From: Niallia endozanthoxylica
GTDB taxonomy: Bacteria > Bacillota > Bacilli > Bacillales > Cytobacillaceae
Direction of reading: 5' to 3'
Assembly (NCBI RefSeq): GCF_008710145.1
Contig: NZ_VYKL01000026.1
Coordinates: 220,231 to 284,230, forward strand
DNA: 64,000 nucleotides
The position numbers were made by a program, and so were the translations under genes. The notes below the pieces were generated by a model. The model did not search any database. It was not told the origin of the DNA and saw only the letters and a program-made list of their open reading frames with translations. This document shows positions 8,169 through 16,859 of this stretch, piece after piece. How positions within the stretch are numbered: position 1 is the stretch's first letter; every line of letters starts with the position of its first letter.

Positions 8169-9146
8169 ATGCAAAAGCTAAAAAAAGTTAGGAAACGTTT
8201 ATTGATTTTGATCCTCATTTTAGCTGCTTTTATATTTTTAAATAATAGTTCTTTGTTAGCGAAGCCGAATAAGGAAGAACCTTTATTATTAGCACATCGT
8301 GGATTAGCACAGACGTTTCCAATGGAAGGAATTGAATGGGATACTTGTACGGCAGAAAGGATATTTGAACCGGCGCATCCTTATTTAGAAAACACCATAC
8401 CTTCTATGGAAGCGGCTTTCAAAGCGGGAGCTGATGTGGTTGAATTAGATATTCATCCAACAATAGATGGTGAATGGGCTGTTTTTCATGATTGGACATT
8501 AGAATGCCGGACAAATGGAGAAGGCGTTACTCGTGAGCATACAATGGGTGAACTCAAACAGTTAGATATTGGTTATGGGTATAGTGCCGATAACGGTAAA
8601 TCCTTTCCTTTTAGAGGAAAAGGTATTGGGTTGATGCCAACTTTAACTGAAGTATTGGAACGGTTTCCAGAAGAAGCATTCTTGCTTCATATTAAAAGTA
8701 ACGACCAAGAAGAAGGGAGACTGCTAGCTGACTATTTATCAGAGTTACCTAAAGAACGATTACAGCTGCTGTCAGTTTATGGAGGGAATGAGCCGATTGC
8801 TTCGTTGGCGGAAAAACTACCTCATGTCCGAGTGATGTCAATGGATACGTTAAAGAGCTGTTTAATACCATATGAATTAATTGGTTGGACAGGGTATGTT
8901 CCTGACTCCTGTAAAGAAACACAAGTTCATATTCCAGAGAAATATGCTAAGATTCTATGGGGGTGGCCAAATAAATTTTTAAGCCGTATGGAAGAGGTCA
9001 ATACAAGAGTGATCCTTGTAGCAGGTGATGGCGGTTGGTCCGAAGGCTTTGATAGCGAGACTGATCTTGAACGGCTTCCATCTCATTATTCTGGAGGTAT
9101 TTGGACAAATCGGATAGATCGGGTTGCTCCTATATTACAAGAATAA
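8169..9146 (+). CDS. glycerophosphodiester phosphodiesterase, membrane-anchored
   Basis: A 325-residue protein with an N-terminal signal anchor (KKVRKR then about 18 hydrophobic residues) followed by a GDPD TIM-barrel domain. The catalytic features are visible: LAHRG (His43), the metal site ELDIHPTIDG and the second His in FHDWTLE. The enzyme hydrolyses glycerophosphodiesters to glycerol 3-phosphate and an alcohol, here probably at the outer face of the membrane. An insertion between AHRG and the ENT motif (EGIEWDTCTAERIFEPAHPYLENT) is typical of a subgroup annotated as glycerophosphodiester phosphodiesterase family. The start ATG has AAAGGTGGGAG before it. It is monocistronic. Confidence 0.88.
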   Translation: MQKLKKVRKRLLILILILAAFIFLNNSSLLAKPNKEEPLLLAHRGLAQTFPMEGIEWDTCTAERIFEPAHPYLENTIPSMEAAFKAGADVVELDIHPTIDGEWAVFHDWTLECRTNGEGVTREHTMGELKQLDIGYGYSADNGKSFPFRGKGIGLMPTLTEVLERFPEEAFLLHIKSNDQEEGRLLADYLSELPKERLQLLSVYGGNEPIASLAEKLPHVRVMSMDTLKSCLIPYELIGWTGYVPDSCKETQVHIPEKYAKILWGWPNKFLSRMEEVNTRVILVAGDGGWSEGFDSETDLERLPSHYSGGIWTNRIDRVAPILQE

Positions 9147-9165
9147 TGGACTGGTAAACGTATCG

Positions 9166-9220
9166 ATAAAAAAGAGACCGAGGATCTGATGTTAGTTAAC
9201 ACAGTTCCTCGGTCTTATTT
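9166..9220. terminator. convergent bidirectional terminator
   Basis: AGACCGAGGA (9175-9184) pairs perfectly with TCCTCGGTCT (9206-9215). On the minus strand it is followed by TCTTTTTT; on the plus strand by a weak TATTT. The right arm lies inside the last codons of the diguanylate cyclase gene. Confidence 0.85.
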
Positions 9221-10287
9221 GCGTCAATCACAGTACGATTTCTTCCTTTTTGCTTAGCAGCGTATAATGCTTTGTCTGTTTTAAGAAATAATTCATCTGG
9301 TTTAGAAAATATGGTTGGAATCATCGTAGATATACCAATACTTACAGTCACAATTGGACTAATGGGTGAACTCTTGTGAGGAATCTGCAGCGCTAAAATG
9401 GCTGAATGTACTTTATTTGCGATTACTTCCGCTTTTTGTTGAGTTGTTTCTGGAAGAACAATGGCAAATTCCTCACCGCCAAAACGTGCTGCTAATCCAA
9501 TTGAATTCTCAATAGTACCTTCTAATACCTTTGCTATTTGTTTTAAACAGTTATCTCCGGCTAAATGCCCATAGGTGTCATTATATTTTTTATAGAAATC
9601 GATATCTACTATTATGAGTGACAAAGGTTTGGAGGATTCCTTAGCCCGCTCCCATTCGGAGTTTAAATATTGATCAAAATAGCGACGATTGGCAATATTT
9701 GTTAAACCATCACGATTGGAGAAATGTTTCATTTCTTGATAAGCTTTCCTCAACTCTTGTTCAGCTTGCATTCTTTTAGTAATATCGGTTACCATACCAA
9801 TGACATAAAATGAAGGGTCCTCGATTGGAAATAGCGTAGAGGTAACTTCTCCCCAGACTATTTGACCATCCTTACGAATATATCGTTTATTTAATTGGTA
9901 CGACTCTATTTTACCTGCTAACAAATCTGATAATAACTCCATATTCTTTTTTGCATCATCAGATTCACTGAATTCATTTAATGTCATTTTGCCCAATTCT
10001 TCTTCGCTGTATCCAAGCATTTCTTGCAGCTTAGAGTTAGCGATGATAGGCCGGCCATTATTGTCTATAATGGCAATTCCAATGGGGGCTTTCTCGAATA
10101 TGGATTGGAACAATTGTATGTTTTTTTCTAGCTTAATCTTTTGTATACTTTCCTGCTGTTGGAAAAATTTTGCTTTATCATATTGTTTACCAGCCCACCA
10201 AGCAATCAACAGCATGACAGGCAGCCCTAAGAATTCGATTAACTCAATACTTTCATATTTTGAAAAATAATAATATATATATTCCAT
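9196..10287 (-). CDS. PAS-GGDEF diguanylate cyclase
   Basis: A 363-residue sensor enzyme that should make cyclic di-GMP from two GTP. A short membrane helix (about residues 18-33) is followed by a PAS/PAC domain (about 57-175, with RKDGQIVWGE and TDITKR) and a GGDEF domain (about 187-352). The active-site loop reads GGEEF (270-274) and the metal Asp is in VDIDFYKKYND, so catalysis is expected. The inhibitory RxxD site five residues before the loop is replaced by NSIG, so product inhibition through that site is not expected. No EAL domain is present. It is monocistronic on the minus strand and shares a bidirectional terminator with the upstream convergent gene. Confidence 0.92.
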   Translation of the reverse strand: MEYIYYYFSKYESIELIEFLGLPVMLLIAWWAGKQYDKAKFFQQQESIQKIKLEKNIQLFQSIFEKAPIGIAIIDNNGRPIIANSKLQEMLGYSEEELGKMTLNEFSESDDAKKNMELLSDLLAGKIESYQLNKRYIRKDGQIVWGEVTSTLFPIEDPSFYVIGMVTDITKRMQAEQELRKAYQEMKHFSNRDGLTNIANRRYFDQYLNSEWERAKESSKPLSLIIVDIDFYKKYNDTYGHLAGDNCLKQIAKVLEGTIENSIGLAARFGGEEFAIVLPETTQQKAEVIANKVHSAILALQIPHKSSPISPIVTVSIGISTMIPTIFSKPDELFLKTDKALYAAKQKGRNRTVIDANKTEELC

Positions 10288-10545
10288 TCGTTAGTAACAC
10301 AAGAAGGAACGCTATTATACTGCCTTTGAATTTCATGTTTACCACTCAATCTAATTAAGTTTACGTCTATTTTATAATAAAAAGCCAAAAAAGAGTATCT
10401 AAATGTTTTAATAACCTATTGTACCAGGTAAATTCAATAAATTACCATCGAGTATTAAAAAATAGTGTATAGGATATTCATGCAAAAGGGGATGAAGAAA
10501 GAACCCCACTGATGGAAGTTTCATTTTATTATGCATGAAATGGTT
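10288..10545. other. intergenic stretch without gene
   Basis: About 260 AT-rich bases between the GGDEF gene and a small gene. I find no open frame with a ribosome site here. Confidence 0.5.
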
Positions 10546-10580
10546 TAAAATAGGCTGCCAATTAGGCAGCCTTATTTTAG
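10546..10580. terminator. bidirectional terminator of the 51-residue gene
   Basis: AGGCTGCC (10552-10559), loop AATTA, GGCAGCCT (10565-10572), then TATTTT on the plus strand; A/T-rich tails lie on both sides. Confidence 0.8.
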
Positions 10581-10732
10581 TGACTTGTTAAATGTTTCAT
10601 GTGTGTTTCTTTTATTGGAACATGTTGTGGTCTTACTGGATAAGACGCTTTGCTGGCATCGTCTGGTCCAGTAAGTGTTTTTCTTTGATCCAACACTTTC
10701 CCTGAAAACTCAACAGGATTACGGTTTGTCAT
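10577..10732 (-). CDS. small basic hypothetical protein, 51 residues
   Basis: An unannotated-size gene read from ATG at 10730-10732 with GGAGGTGG seven bases before it. The product is 51 residues, polar and rich in Lys, Thr, His and Pro. It has the sequence feature FSGKVLDQRKTLTGPDD near the start and ends in HLTSH. There is no membrane segment and no Cys. A strong ribosome site and a terminator placed exactly at the stop codon support a real gene. I do not recognise the family. Confidence 0.65.
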   Translation of the reverse strand: MTNRNPVEFSGKVLDQRKTLTGPDDASKASYPVRPQHVPIKETHMKHLTSH

Positions 10733-10941
10733 TTTTTCCACCTCCATTTAATAGGATGGATGAAAAACAAGTGCAAATGACTGGTAAAATTTCCTTATAA
10801 AATAAACCGTTTAAGAAATAAAAAGTTTATCGCTATGAATAAGCATTTATCCATTTGTTAAGCTAAATTTAAGAACAAAAGAAAACTCTCTATTGATATA
10901 ATGTTATATGCAGATAGAAACTATAGAAATGGAGAGTTCAT

Positions 10942-11865
10942 ATGAATAGCAATAGAATGCGTGGTGAGTTTTTTCTTGCCATAACAGGACTCATTTGGGG
11001 AACGTCTTTTGTAGCCCAGCGTGTCGGGATGGATTATATAGGTCCTTTCACTTTTACAGCTACTAGATTCCTAATCGGGACACTGTCATTAATACCAATT
11101 ATACTTATCATGGGCAGGTTAAATAGTAAGAAACAAAATGTAATGAAACAGAATGGAACAAAAAAGGACTTACTGATTGGAGGTTTAGCTTGTGGTATTG
11201 CTTTGTTTTTTGGTATCTCCTTTCAACAGTCCGGTTTAGTTTATACGACAGCAGGGAAAGCCGGATTTATTACAGCATTATATATTGTATTAGTACCGCT
11301 TTTTGGACTATTTCTACATAAAAAAGTGAGCAAGAGTGTATGGATTGGTGTGGCTTTAGCTGTAGTGGGTCTATATTTATTATGTATGACTGAAGGATTT
11401 GTCATTTCAAAAGGAGATGTTATTGTTCTTTGCGGAACCGTATTTTGGGCCATTCACATACTCGTCGTAGACCATTTTGCATCAAAGGTTGACGGGTTAA
11501 AAATGTCTTTTATCCAGTTTTTTGTAGCAGCCATATTGTCTCTTGTTGTGGCTTTATTTGCCGAAACAATTGAATTAGCTTCAATTTTGGCCAGTGCTGG
11601 GCCAATTCTCTATACCGGGATAGTCGTTGTAGGGATTGCTTATACATTTCAAATTCTTGGGCAAAGGGAGACGAATCCAACGGTAGCTGCTATTATTTTA
11701 AGCATGGAATCAGTGTTTGCCGTCATTTCAGGGATGATTCTGCTAGGGGAAAGTATGACACTTAGAGAAATCCTTGGCTGTGTCATTATGTTTATGGCAG
11801 TCATTATTGCTCAGCTGCCTGCGAAAGAGAGAGCAAAGACAAAAGTGAAAAAGAAAGTCATCTGA
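10942..11865 (+). CDS. EamA/DMT family transporter
   Basis: A 307-residue protein with ten membrane segments in two EamA repeats. The first repeat begins FFLAITGLIWGTSFVAQRVGM and the second GDVIVLCGTVFWAIHILVVD. The conserved end ILLGESMTLREILGCVIMF is present. Drug/metabolite transporters usually export small metabolites or amino acids; the substrate cannot be read from the sequence. The tail is basic (KERAKTKVKKK), consistent with a cytoplasmic C-terminus. ATG with GGAGAG before it. The GNAT gene follows after 32 bases and may be co-transcribed. Confidence 0.88.
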   Translation: MNSNRMRGEFFLAITGLIWGTSFVAQRVGMDYIGPFTFTATRFLIGTLSLIPIILIMGRLNSKKQNVMKQNGTKKDLLIGGLACGIALFFGISFQQSGLVYTTAGKAGFITALYIVLVPLFGLFLHKKVSKSVWIGVALAVVGLYLLCMTEGFVISKGDVIVLCGTVFWAIHILVVDHFASKVDGLKMSFIQFFVAAILSLVVALFAETIELASILASAGPILYTGIVVVGIAYTFQILGQRETNPTVAAIILSMESVFAVISGMILLGESMTLREILGCVIMFMAVIIAQLPAKERAKTKVKKKVI

Positions 11866-11897
11866 CCTCTTTAGAAGAAGAAAGGAAAGTATTGTGC

Positions 11898-12395
11898 ATG
11901 ATTAGACAAGGAAGAAATGAAGATTTGCCCGTAATCATGAAAATGGTTGCAGAAACGATTTATATTATGAGAGAAGAGAAAAATGATCAATGGGATGAAA
12001 ATTATCCGACTGAAAATATTTTTCAAAAGGATATACAAAAGGGAATATTGTATGTATGGGAAGAGAATGGAGAAGTTCTTGGTTCCATAAGTGTCGATAC
12101 AAATTTGCCGAATGAATACAAAGAAATTCCATGGAGAAAGGAAAGTGCTGCTTATACTTTTCATCGTCTAGTGATTGGAGCGATTGCAAGAAAAAAAGGA
12201 CTAGCATCGAGCCTTATCGCACATGCTGAATACGTTGCATTACAAAACGATGTTCCGTATATGAAGATTGATACGTATTCATTAAATACAAAAGCTCAGG
12301 CTTTGTTTGAAAAGCTAGGATATATAAAAGCAGGGGAAATGGCTTATCATGGGAAAGAAAACCCTTTTTATTGTTATGATAAATGTCTAACGTGA
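11898..12395 (+). CDS. GNAT family N-acetyltransferase
   Basis: A 165-residue acetyltransferase. The acetyl-CoA binding motif is in ARKKGLASSLIAHAE (the R/Q-x-x-G-x-A/G loop) and the C-terminal part has LFEKLGYIKAG, typical of GNAT enzymes. Acceptor unknown. The start is ATG at 11898, with AAAGGAAAG before it; a TTG six bases upstream is a poorer choice. It lies 32 bases after the EamA gene, so the two probably form one transcript ending at the hairpin at 12421. Confidence 0.88.
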   Translation: MIRQGRNEDLPVIMKMVAETIYIMREEKNDQWDENYPTENIFQKDIQKGILYVWEENGEVLGSISVDTNLPNEYKEIPWRKESAAYTFHRLVIGAIARKKGLASSLIAHAEYVALQNDVPYMKIDTYSLNTKAQALFEKLGYIKAGEMAYHGKENPFYCYDKCLT

Positions 12396-12420
12396 AAACC
12401 ATGCATGATTGTTATATAGA

Positions 12421-12454
12421 AAAGAAGCGCTTAATGTGTAGCGCTTCTTTTCTA
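12421..12454. terminator. bidirectional terminator
   Basis: AAAAGAAGCGCT (12421-12432) and AGCGCTTCTTTT (12441-12452) form a perfect 12-bp stem that serves the convergent GNAT and aldo/keto reductase genes. Confidence 0.9.
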
Positions 12455-12466
12455 TTAGGGGTTATT

Positions 12467-13291
12467 TTATCTTATATTCATATCATTTGGTTCTGGACCT
12501 TTTCGACGATTTCGATTCAGTTGATGAATTTCTTCCATCTCATTTGATGATAATTCAAAATCAAACACTTGAAAGTTTTCCTCAATACGAGTTGGAGTAA
12601 CAGATTTAGGAATGACAATCGTATGATTCTGTAGATGCCATCTCAGAATAATTTGGGCTGCTGTTTTTCCATGTGTTTCTGCAAGTCTTTTAATAATTGG
12701 GTCCTCTAAAGCCTCTCCGCCTTGATCGAGTGGGCTCCAAGCCTCCACATAAATATTATGTGATTGACAAAATTCCTTCATTTCGGTTTGTGATAGATAT
12801 GGGTGGCATTCAATTTGATTTAAGACAGGGATTACTTCACATTCATTGATTATCCGCTCTAGATGATCCTTGTTAAAATTACATACACCAATCGCTTTTA
12901 CACGTCCATCCTGGTAAAGTTTTTCTAACGCTTTGTATGTATCAACGTACTGGTCATATTGGGGTGTCGGCCAATGAATAAGGTATAGATCAACATAATC
13001 TAATCCTAATTTTTCCAAGCTTTGTTCATAAGCACGAATCGTATTGTCGTATCCTTGGTCACTATTCCAAACCTTCGTTGTAATAAAAAGCTCATCGCGT
13101 GGAACCTTGGATTCAAGTATGGCTTTTCCGACTCCTTTTTCATTTTCATAAATCATCGCTGTATCAATTGATTGATAACCAACCTCAAGAGCTTTTGATA
13201 CTGCGATGGCTGCTTGATCATCGGGAACCTGCCATACACCAAAGCCCAACTGGGGCATTTTTAAACCATTATTTAAGGTTACATAATTCAT
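12467..13291 (-). CDS. aldo/keto reductase
   Basis: A 274-residue NADPH-dependent reductase of carbonyl compounds in the AKR superfamily. The tetrad is visible: Asp43 and Tyr48 (DTAMIYENE), Lys73 (TTKVW) and His106 (LIHWP). The cofactor part IPKSVTPTRIEEN is intact. The closest B. subtilis relatives are the YvgN/YtbE (glyoxal/methylglyoxal reductase) group. The start ATG at 13289-13291 has AAAGGAGAT before it. It is monocistronic. Confidence 0.92.
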   Translation of the reverse strand: MNYVTLNNGLKMPQLGFGVWQVPDDQAAIAVSKALEVGYQSIDTAMIYENEKGVGKAILESKVPRDELFITTKVWNSDQGYDNTIRAYEQSLEKLGLDYVDLYLIHWPTPQYDQYVDTYKALEKLYQDGRVKAIGVCNFNKDHLERIINECEVIPVLNQIECHPYLSQTEMKEFCQSHNIYVEAWSPLDQGGEALEDPIIKRLAETHGKTAAQIILRWHLQNHTIVIPKSVTPTRIEENFQVFDFELSSNEMEEIHQLNRNRRKGPEPNDMNIR

Positions 13292-13482
13292 AATTCCAAT
13301 CTCCTTTTTCTCAGTTATGTTCGGTTGAAGTTTTCCTTTCTATAGATTAACGTTATGATTTTGTAATTTCAAATACCAGGATAGAATCACCCTGTATTGG
13401 TAAGGCTAAATCGTTGAAATATATATTGTTAGAAAGGAACACAATTGAATATTCCTGTATCTCAAATGAGGATGTGCACTAA

Positions 13483-14436
13483 ATGATACGAATCGTTGGA
13501 GTAACATTTGAGTATGAATTAGAAACAAATCTTTCTATAAACAATGTAGATTTTTCTAAATATAAGTGGTATTGGGTTGATTTTAATGAGCCAAGCGAAG
13601 AAGATATTCGTCATTTAACGGAAACATTCTGCTTTCATCCACTTGCCGTTGAAGATTGCATACATAGACCGCAGCGTCCGAAATTAGATTATTATGATGA
13701 CTATACGTTCTTTGTTACCCACATCGTAAATGAGGAGAAGAAAGAAATTATTAAAGAGGAGTTGAATTTTTTTATTAGCAATCAGTATGTTGTTACTTTT
13801 CATCGAGAGTCTGTTCTAGAGGTAAACCAAGTATGGGATCGCTTATTATCTCATAAGAATATCGAGAAGTGGGATCCATATTATGTGTTTTATGATATTT
13901 TAGATAAAATTGTCGATAACTATTTTCCGTTGATGTACAAATTAGAAGATGAATTAGACAAAATCGAGAACAATACGCAGAATAAAACAATGGATCATTT
14001 AATGAATGAATTATTTGATACGAGGCATATGTTATTAAATTTAAGACATTCTATAAACCCCATGCGGGATTTGCTTTACCGAATGTTAAATTCGCATCAT
14101 TTACAGGGAATAAGGGATAGATGGGAATACTTTTCCGATATTTATGATCATCTGTTAAAACTTTCGGATATGGTCATGTCTAGTAGAGAATTAACAGCTG
14201 ATATCCGTGATAGTTACCTATCATTGAATTCACACCAGACAAATAATGTGATGAGAATCCTGACGATAATTACATCAATCTTTGCTCCACTAACCTTTAT
14301 CGCTGGAATTTACGGAATGAACTTTCAGTATATGCCAGAGTTAACTTGGAGACATGGGTATTTTCTAGCCTTGGGAACGATGGGAATGGTAGGTGTATTG
14401 TTGTATCTATGGTTTAAACGAAAGGGTTGGTTTTGA
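13483..14436 (+). CDS. corA: CorA-type magnesium/cobalt transporter
   Basis: A 317-residue protein with the large cytoplasmic N-terminal domain (EDCIHRPQRPKLDYYDDY), long helices, two C-terminal membrane helices and the signature YGMNF between them, followed by a short basic tail. CorA forms a pentameric channel for Mg2+ uptake. The periplasmic loop (QYMPEL) after GMN is acidic as expected. GAGGA stands before the ATG. No M-box riboswitch is visible upstream. The HNH gene begins 38 bases downstream and may be on the same transcript. Confidence 0.93.
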   Translation: MIRIVGVTFEYELETNLSINNVDFSKYKWYWVDFNEPSEEDIRHLTETFCFHPLAVEDCIHRPQRPKLDYYDDYTFFVTHIVNEEKKEIIKEELNFFISNQYVVTFHRESVLEVNQVWDRLLSHKNIEKWDPYYVFYDILDKIVDNYFPLMYKLEDELDKIENNTQNKTMDHLMNELFDTRHMLLNLRHSINPMRDLLYRMLNSHHLQGIRDRWEYFSDIYDHLLKLSDMVMSSRELTADIRDSYLSLNSHQTNNVMRILTIITSIFAPLTFIAGIYGMNFQYMPELTWRHGYFLALGTMGMVGVLLYLWFKRKGWF

Positions 14437-14474
14437 TTTTTTAATTTTCAAGAGGCGCGAAGGGGTGAGAAAAA

Positions 14475-14762
14475 ATGGCATTTTGTGAGTTGTGCGGACG
14501 TAATGGTGTGGAAACAACGGTCCATCATTTACTTCCAAAAGAAAAAGGAGGTACCTTTGGTGAAACGGCTGATCTATGTATACCATGTCATAAACAAATT
14601 CATGCCCTGTATAGTAATGACGAAATTGCAGTGCGGCTGACAACTTTACAAGAATTAAGAAATGATGCAAAGCTTTCATCTTTCATTAAATGGCTGAGAA
14701 AACAACCTCCAACTAAAATAATGAAAATTAAAAAATCTAATGAACGAAAACGCACAAGATAA
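14475..14762 (+). CDS. HNH endonuclease family protein (YisB-like)
   Basis: A 95-residue protein. CELCGR and CIPCHKQIHALYS frame VHHLLPKEKGGT, which together form the HNH/treble-clef fold with its Cys-zinc site and the catalytic His pair. It is similar to B. subtilis YisB. It is probably a DNA-nicking enzyme, but the biological substrate is unknown. The basic tail (KIKKSNERKRTR) would help bind nucleic acid. ATG preceded by AGGGGTGAG. Confidence 0.85.
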   Translation: MAFCELCGRNGVETTVHHLLPKEKGGTFGETADLCIPCHKQIHALYSNDEIAVRLTTLQELRNDAKLSSFIKWLRKQPPTKIMKIKKSNERKRTR

Positions 14763-15013
14763 TGAAGGCAATAAAATAAATATCTCCATTAAATGTAATG
14801 CCGTTTAAGCTTGTGATATCAATCCAAGCTTATTTTTATGGGAAAATACAAATATCCCTGTCAAAAGAACTAGTTTATTCTGTTAAAATATTTATTTTCA
14901 CGTGATTATCCCACTATAAGAAGGTAAATTAGACTTAATTTAATCTTTTCTCCCTGATATTGTTTGAAAATTTGATATAATTTAAATGGTAGTATTAATA
15001 GGGGGCTAGGATC

Positions 15014-15568
15014 ATGAAAAAGGGGATTCAATTACTATTTATGAGCATCATTCTTCTAGGTATTACAGCCTGTAGTTATCCAACTATGAACGAGGCCATT
15101 CCGTATAAGGTAAATCAAATCATACATACTGAGAAGATGAAAGATATTTCGATTGTTTTATATGATACGATAGCGGAAATAGAAGAGTTTAACGATCAAA
15201 GAAAACCTGTCTTAGGTGTCGCCTTCTTAAAAGGAGATTCAGAAGATGGTTGGGATAATGTGGGACCTAATGGTTGGAATCATAATGAAAATGACCAATT
15301 TACCATTTATAAGGAAGATTTTCGTGATTATGATAAAGAGGGTAATGTTATAACTGATCTTACTATCATTTATGGTGAAATACATAATCCAGCGATTAAG
15401 AAAATCGAGACACTTGCAACAGGAGAAACAGATCAATACAAAGAAGCGATGATGATTGAAAAGGACAAAAAACGTTATTACTTTGCAATTGGAGCGAAAG
15501 ATAGCATAAAGGCTTTGTCAGATAATGGTGATATTATTCATCAAGAGGATTGGACTAAAGAAGAATAG
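15014..15568 (+). CDS. hypothetical lipoprotein
   Basis: A 184-residue protein with a lipoprotein signal peptide: MKKGIQLLFM, a hydrophobic core and the lipobox LGITAC with Cys20. The mature part is acidic and polar without membrane segments, with the aromatic and acidic stretch EDGWDNVGPNGW. It should be anchored to the outer face of the membrane. I recognise no enzyme motif. GGGGGCTAGG before the ATG is the ribosome site. It is monocistronic with its own terminator. Confidence 0.8.
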   Translation: MKKGIQLLFMSIILLGITACSYPTMNEAIPYKVNQIIHTEKMKDISIVLYDTIAEIEEFNDQRKPVLGVAFLKGDSEDGWDNVGPNGWNHNENDQFTIYKEDFRDYDKEGNVITDLTIIYGEIHNPAIKKIETLATGETDQYKEAMMIEKDKKRYYFAIGAKDSIKALSDNGDIIHQEDWTKEE

Positions 15569-15590
15569 TATAATTATAATCTTAAAGTGA

Positions 15591-15617
15591 AAAAGGAGAC
15601 ATAGGGTCTCCTTTTTC
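15591..15617 (+). terminator. intrinsic terminator after lipoprotein gene
   Basis: AAAAGGAGAC and GTCTCCTTTTT form a 10-bp stem around a 5-base loop. Confidence 0.85.
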
Positions 15618-15652
15618 TATCTATCCTAGATTGGGCCAACATTATTATTATA

Positions 15653-15904
15653 TTAGAAAATTTCACTGATTAATCCAAAAATGACAACAACAATAACGGC
15701 ACCAATAAGGGCTGGAATGAAGTAAAATCCTCCAATTGCAGGACCCCAAGCTCCAAATAAACCATGCCCAATCCAAGCACCAACGAACCCAGCAATAATA
15801 GAGCCAATTACACCGCCTGGCATATCAAAAGGAACAAGTTTCTCGGCAACATAGCCGATGACAAGTGAAACAATAATAGAAAGAATAAGAGCTGAAGCGC
15901 TCAC
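15653..15904 (-). CDS. GlsB/YeaQ/YmgE-type stress membrane protein
   Basis: An 83-residue, three-helix, Gly-rich membrane protein. The family mark GGVIGSIIAGFVGAWIG is followed by FIPALIGAVIVVVIFGLI. The start is GTG at 15902-15904, because AAAGGAG lies ten bases upstream; the longer frame from 15931 has no ribosome site and adds a charged segment not found in relatives. The family is induced by general stress in several bacteria, but no molecular activity is established. It is monocistronic. Confidence 0.82.
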   Translation of the reverse strand: MSASALILSIIVSLVIGYVAEKLVPFDMPGGVIGSIIAGFVGAWIGHGLFGAWGPAIGGFYFIPALIGAVIVVVIFGLISEIF

Positions 15905-16039
15905 TTTGCAAAAACTCCTTTTTGATATCATATGCTGATCATTTCTTGTTGTTAAATAAACTTAAAAGTCTTAACGTCGATTGTAAAATTACTATTGGGA
16001 GTTTAATTTAAAGTTTTTTCTGTTACTTCGAACAACAAT

Positions 16040-16115
16040 AAAAAGTGAGTAATCACTTTTTTTATTGACAGAAAGGCTTAATTAACATGAAAATAAAGTG
16101 AGTAGTTACTCATTT
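16040..16115 (+). promoter_or_regulatory. promoter flanked by two TetR-type operators
   Basis: AAAAAGTGA-GTAA-TCACTTTTT (16040-16061) stands just before TTGACA (16065-16070). A second palindrome, AAGTGAGTA-GT-TACTCATTT (16096-16115), stands where transcription should start. Both share the half-site GTGAGTA. They are the likely binding sites of the TetR repressor encoded by the third gene of this operon, which would give autoregulation. The -10 element is not clear. Confidence 0.65.
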
Positions 16116-16133
16116 TGCAAGGAGGTTTATGAG

Positions 16134-16859
16134 ATGAGTGTCAGTATTGAAGTGAATCATTTAACCAAGAGTTATGGAAAGAAACAGATTTTAAACGAAA
16201 TTAATTTAACAATTGATGAGGGGCAGTTATATGGGTTGATTGGTCCGTCAGGAGCTGGAAAAACAACACTGGTTAAAATGATTGTAGGTATGGACTTACC
16301 TAATTCAGGTTCGATTCATGTACTAAATAAGAAGATGCCAAATATTCAAGTTCTTAAGGATATTGGCTATATGGCGCAATCGGATGCTTTATATTCATCA
16401 CTGACAGGGAAGGAAAATCTGACATTTTTTGCCTCACTTTATAAACTCACGAAAGAAGAAATGAAGACTCGAATTTCGTATGCGGCAGATTTAGTTAATT
16501 TGAAAGAGGAACTCAATAAAAGAGTATCCGACTATTCAGGAGGGATGAAGCGTCGCTTATCGCTCGCCATTGCTCTTATTCAAAACCCTAAAATCCTCAT
16601 ATTGGATGAACCAACCGTTGGGATAGATCCTGAACTAAAAATAGGAATTTGGGCTGAATTATTACGTTTAAAAAATAAGGAAGGAAAAACGATAATTGTC
16701 ACAACGCATGTAATGGATGAAGCTGAGCGGTGTGATATGATTGCTATGGTTAGAGATGGGAAAATCTTAACAAGCGGAACACCGGAAGAATTGAAGACAC
16801 AATTTCACGCTAACAGCTTTGATGAAGTATTCCTTCATGCTGGAAGGATAAAATTATGA
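16134..16859 (+). CDS. ABC exporter ATP-binding subunit
   Basis: A 241-residue ATPase: Walker A GPSGAGKT, Q-loop region YMAQSDALYS, signature DYSGGMKRR, Walker B ILILDEPTVGID and the switch His in THVMDEAER. It is of the DrrA/NatA type that powers exporters with ABC-2 permeases. The start is ATG at 16134 with GGAGG eight bases before; an upstream in-frame extension from 16098 overlaps the operator and is rejected. The stop overlaps the start of the permease gene by four bases (ATGA), so the subunits are coupled. Substrate unknown; a drug or toxic lipid is likely because of the TetR partner. Confidence 0.92.
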   Translation: MSVSIEVNHLTKSYGKKQILNEINLTIDEGQLYGLIGPSGAGKTTLVKMIVGMDLPNSGSIHVLNKKMPNIQVLKDIGYMAQSDALYSSLTGKENLTFFASLYKLTKEEMKTRISYAADLVNLKEELNKRVSDYSGGMKRRLSLAIALIQNPKILILDEPTVGIDPELKIGIWAELLRLKNKEGKTIIVTTHVMDEAERCDMIAMVRDGKILTSGTPEELKTQFHANSFDEVFLHAGRIKL

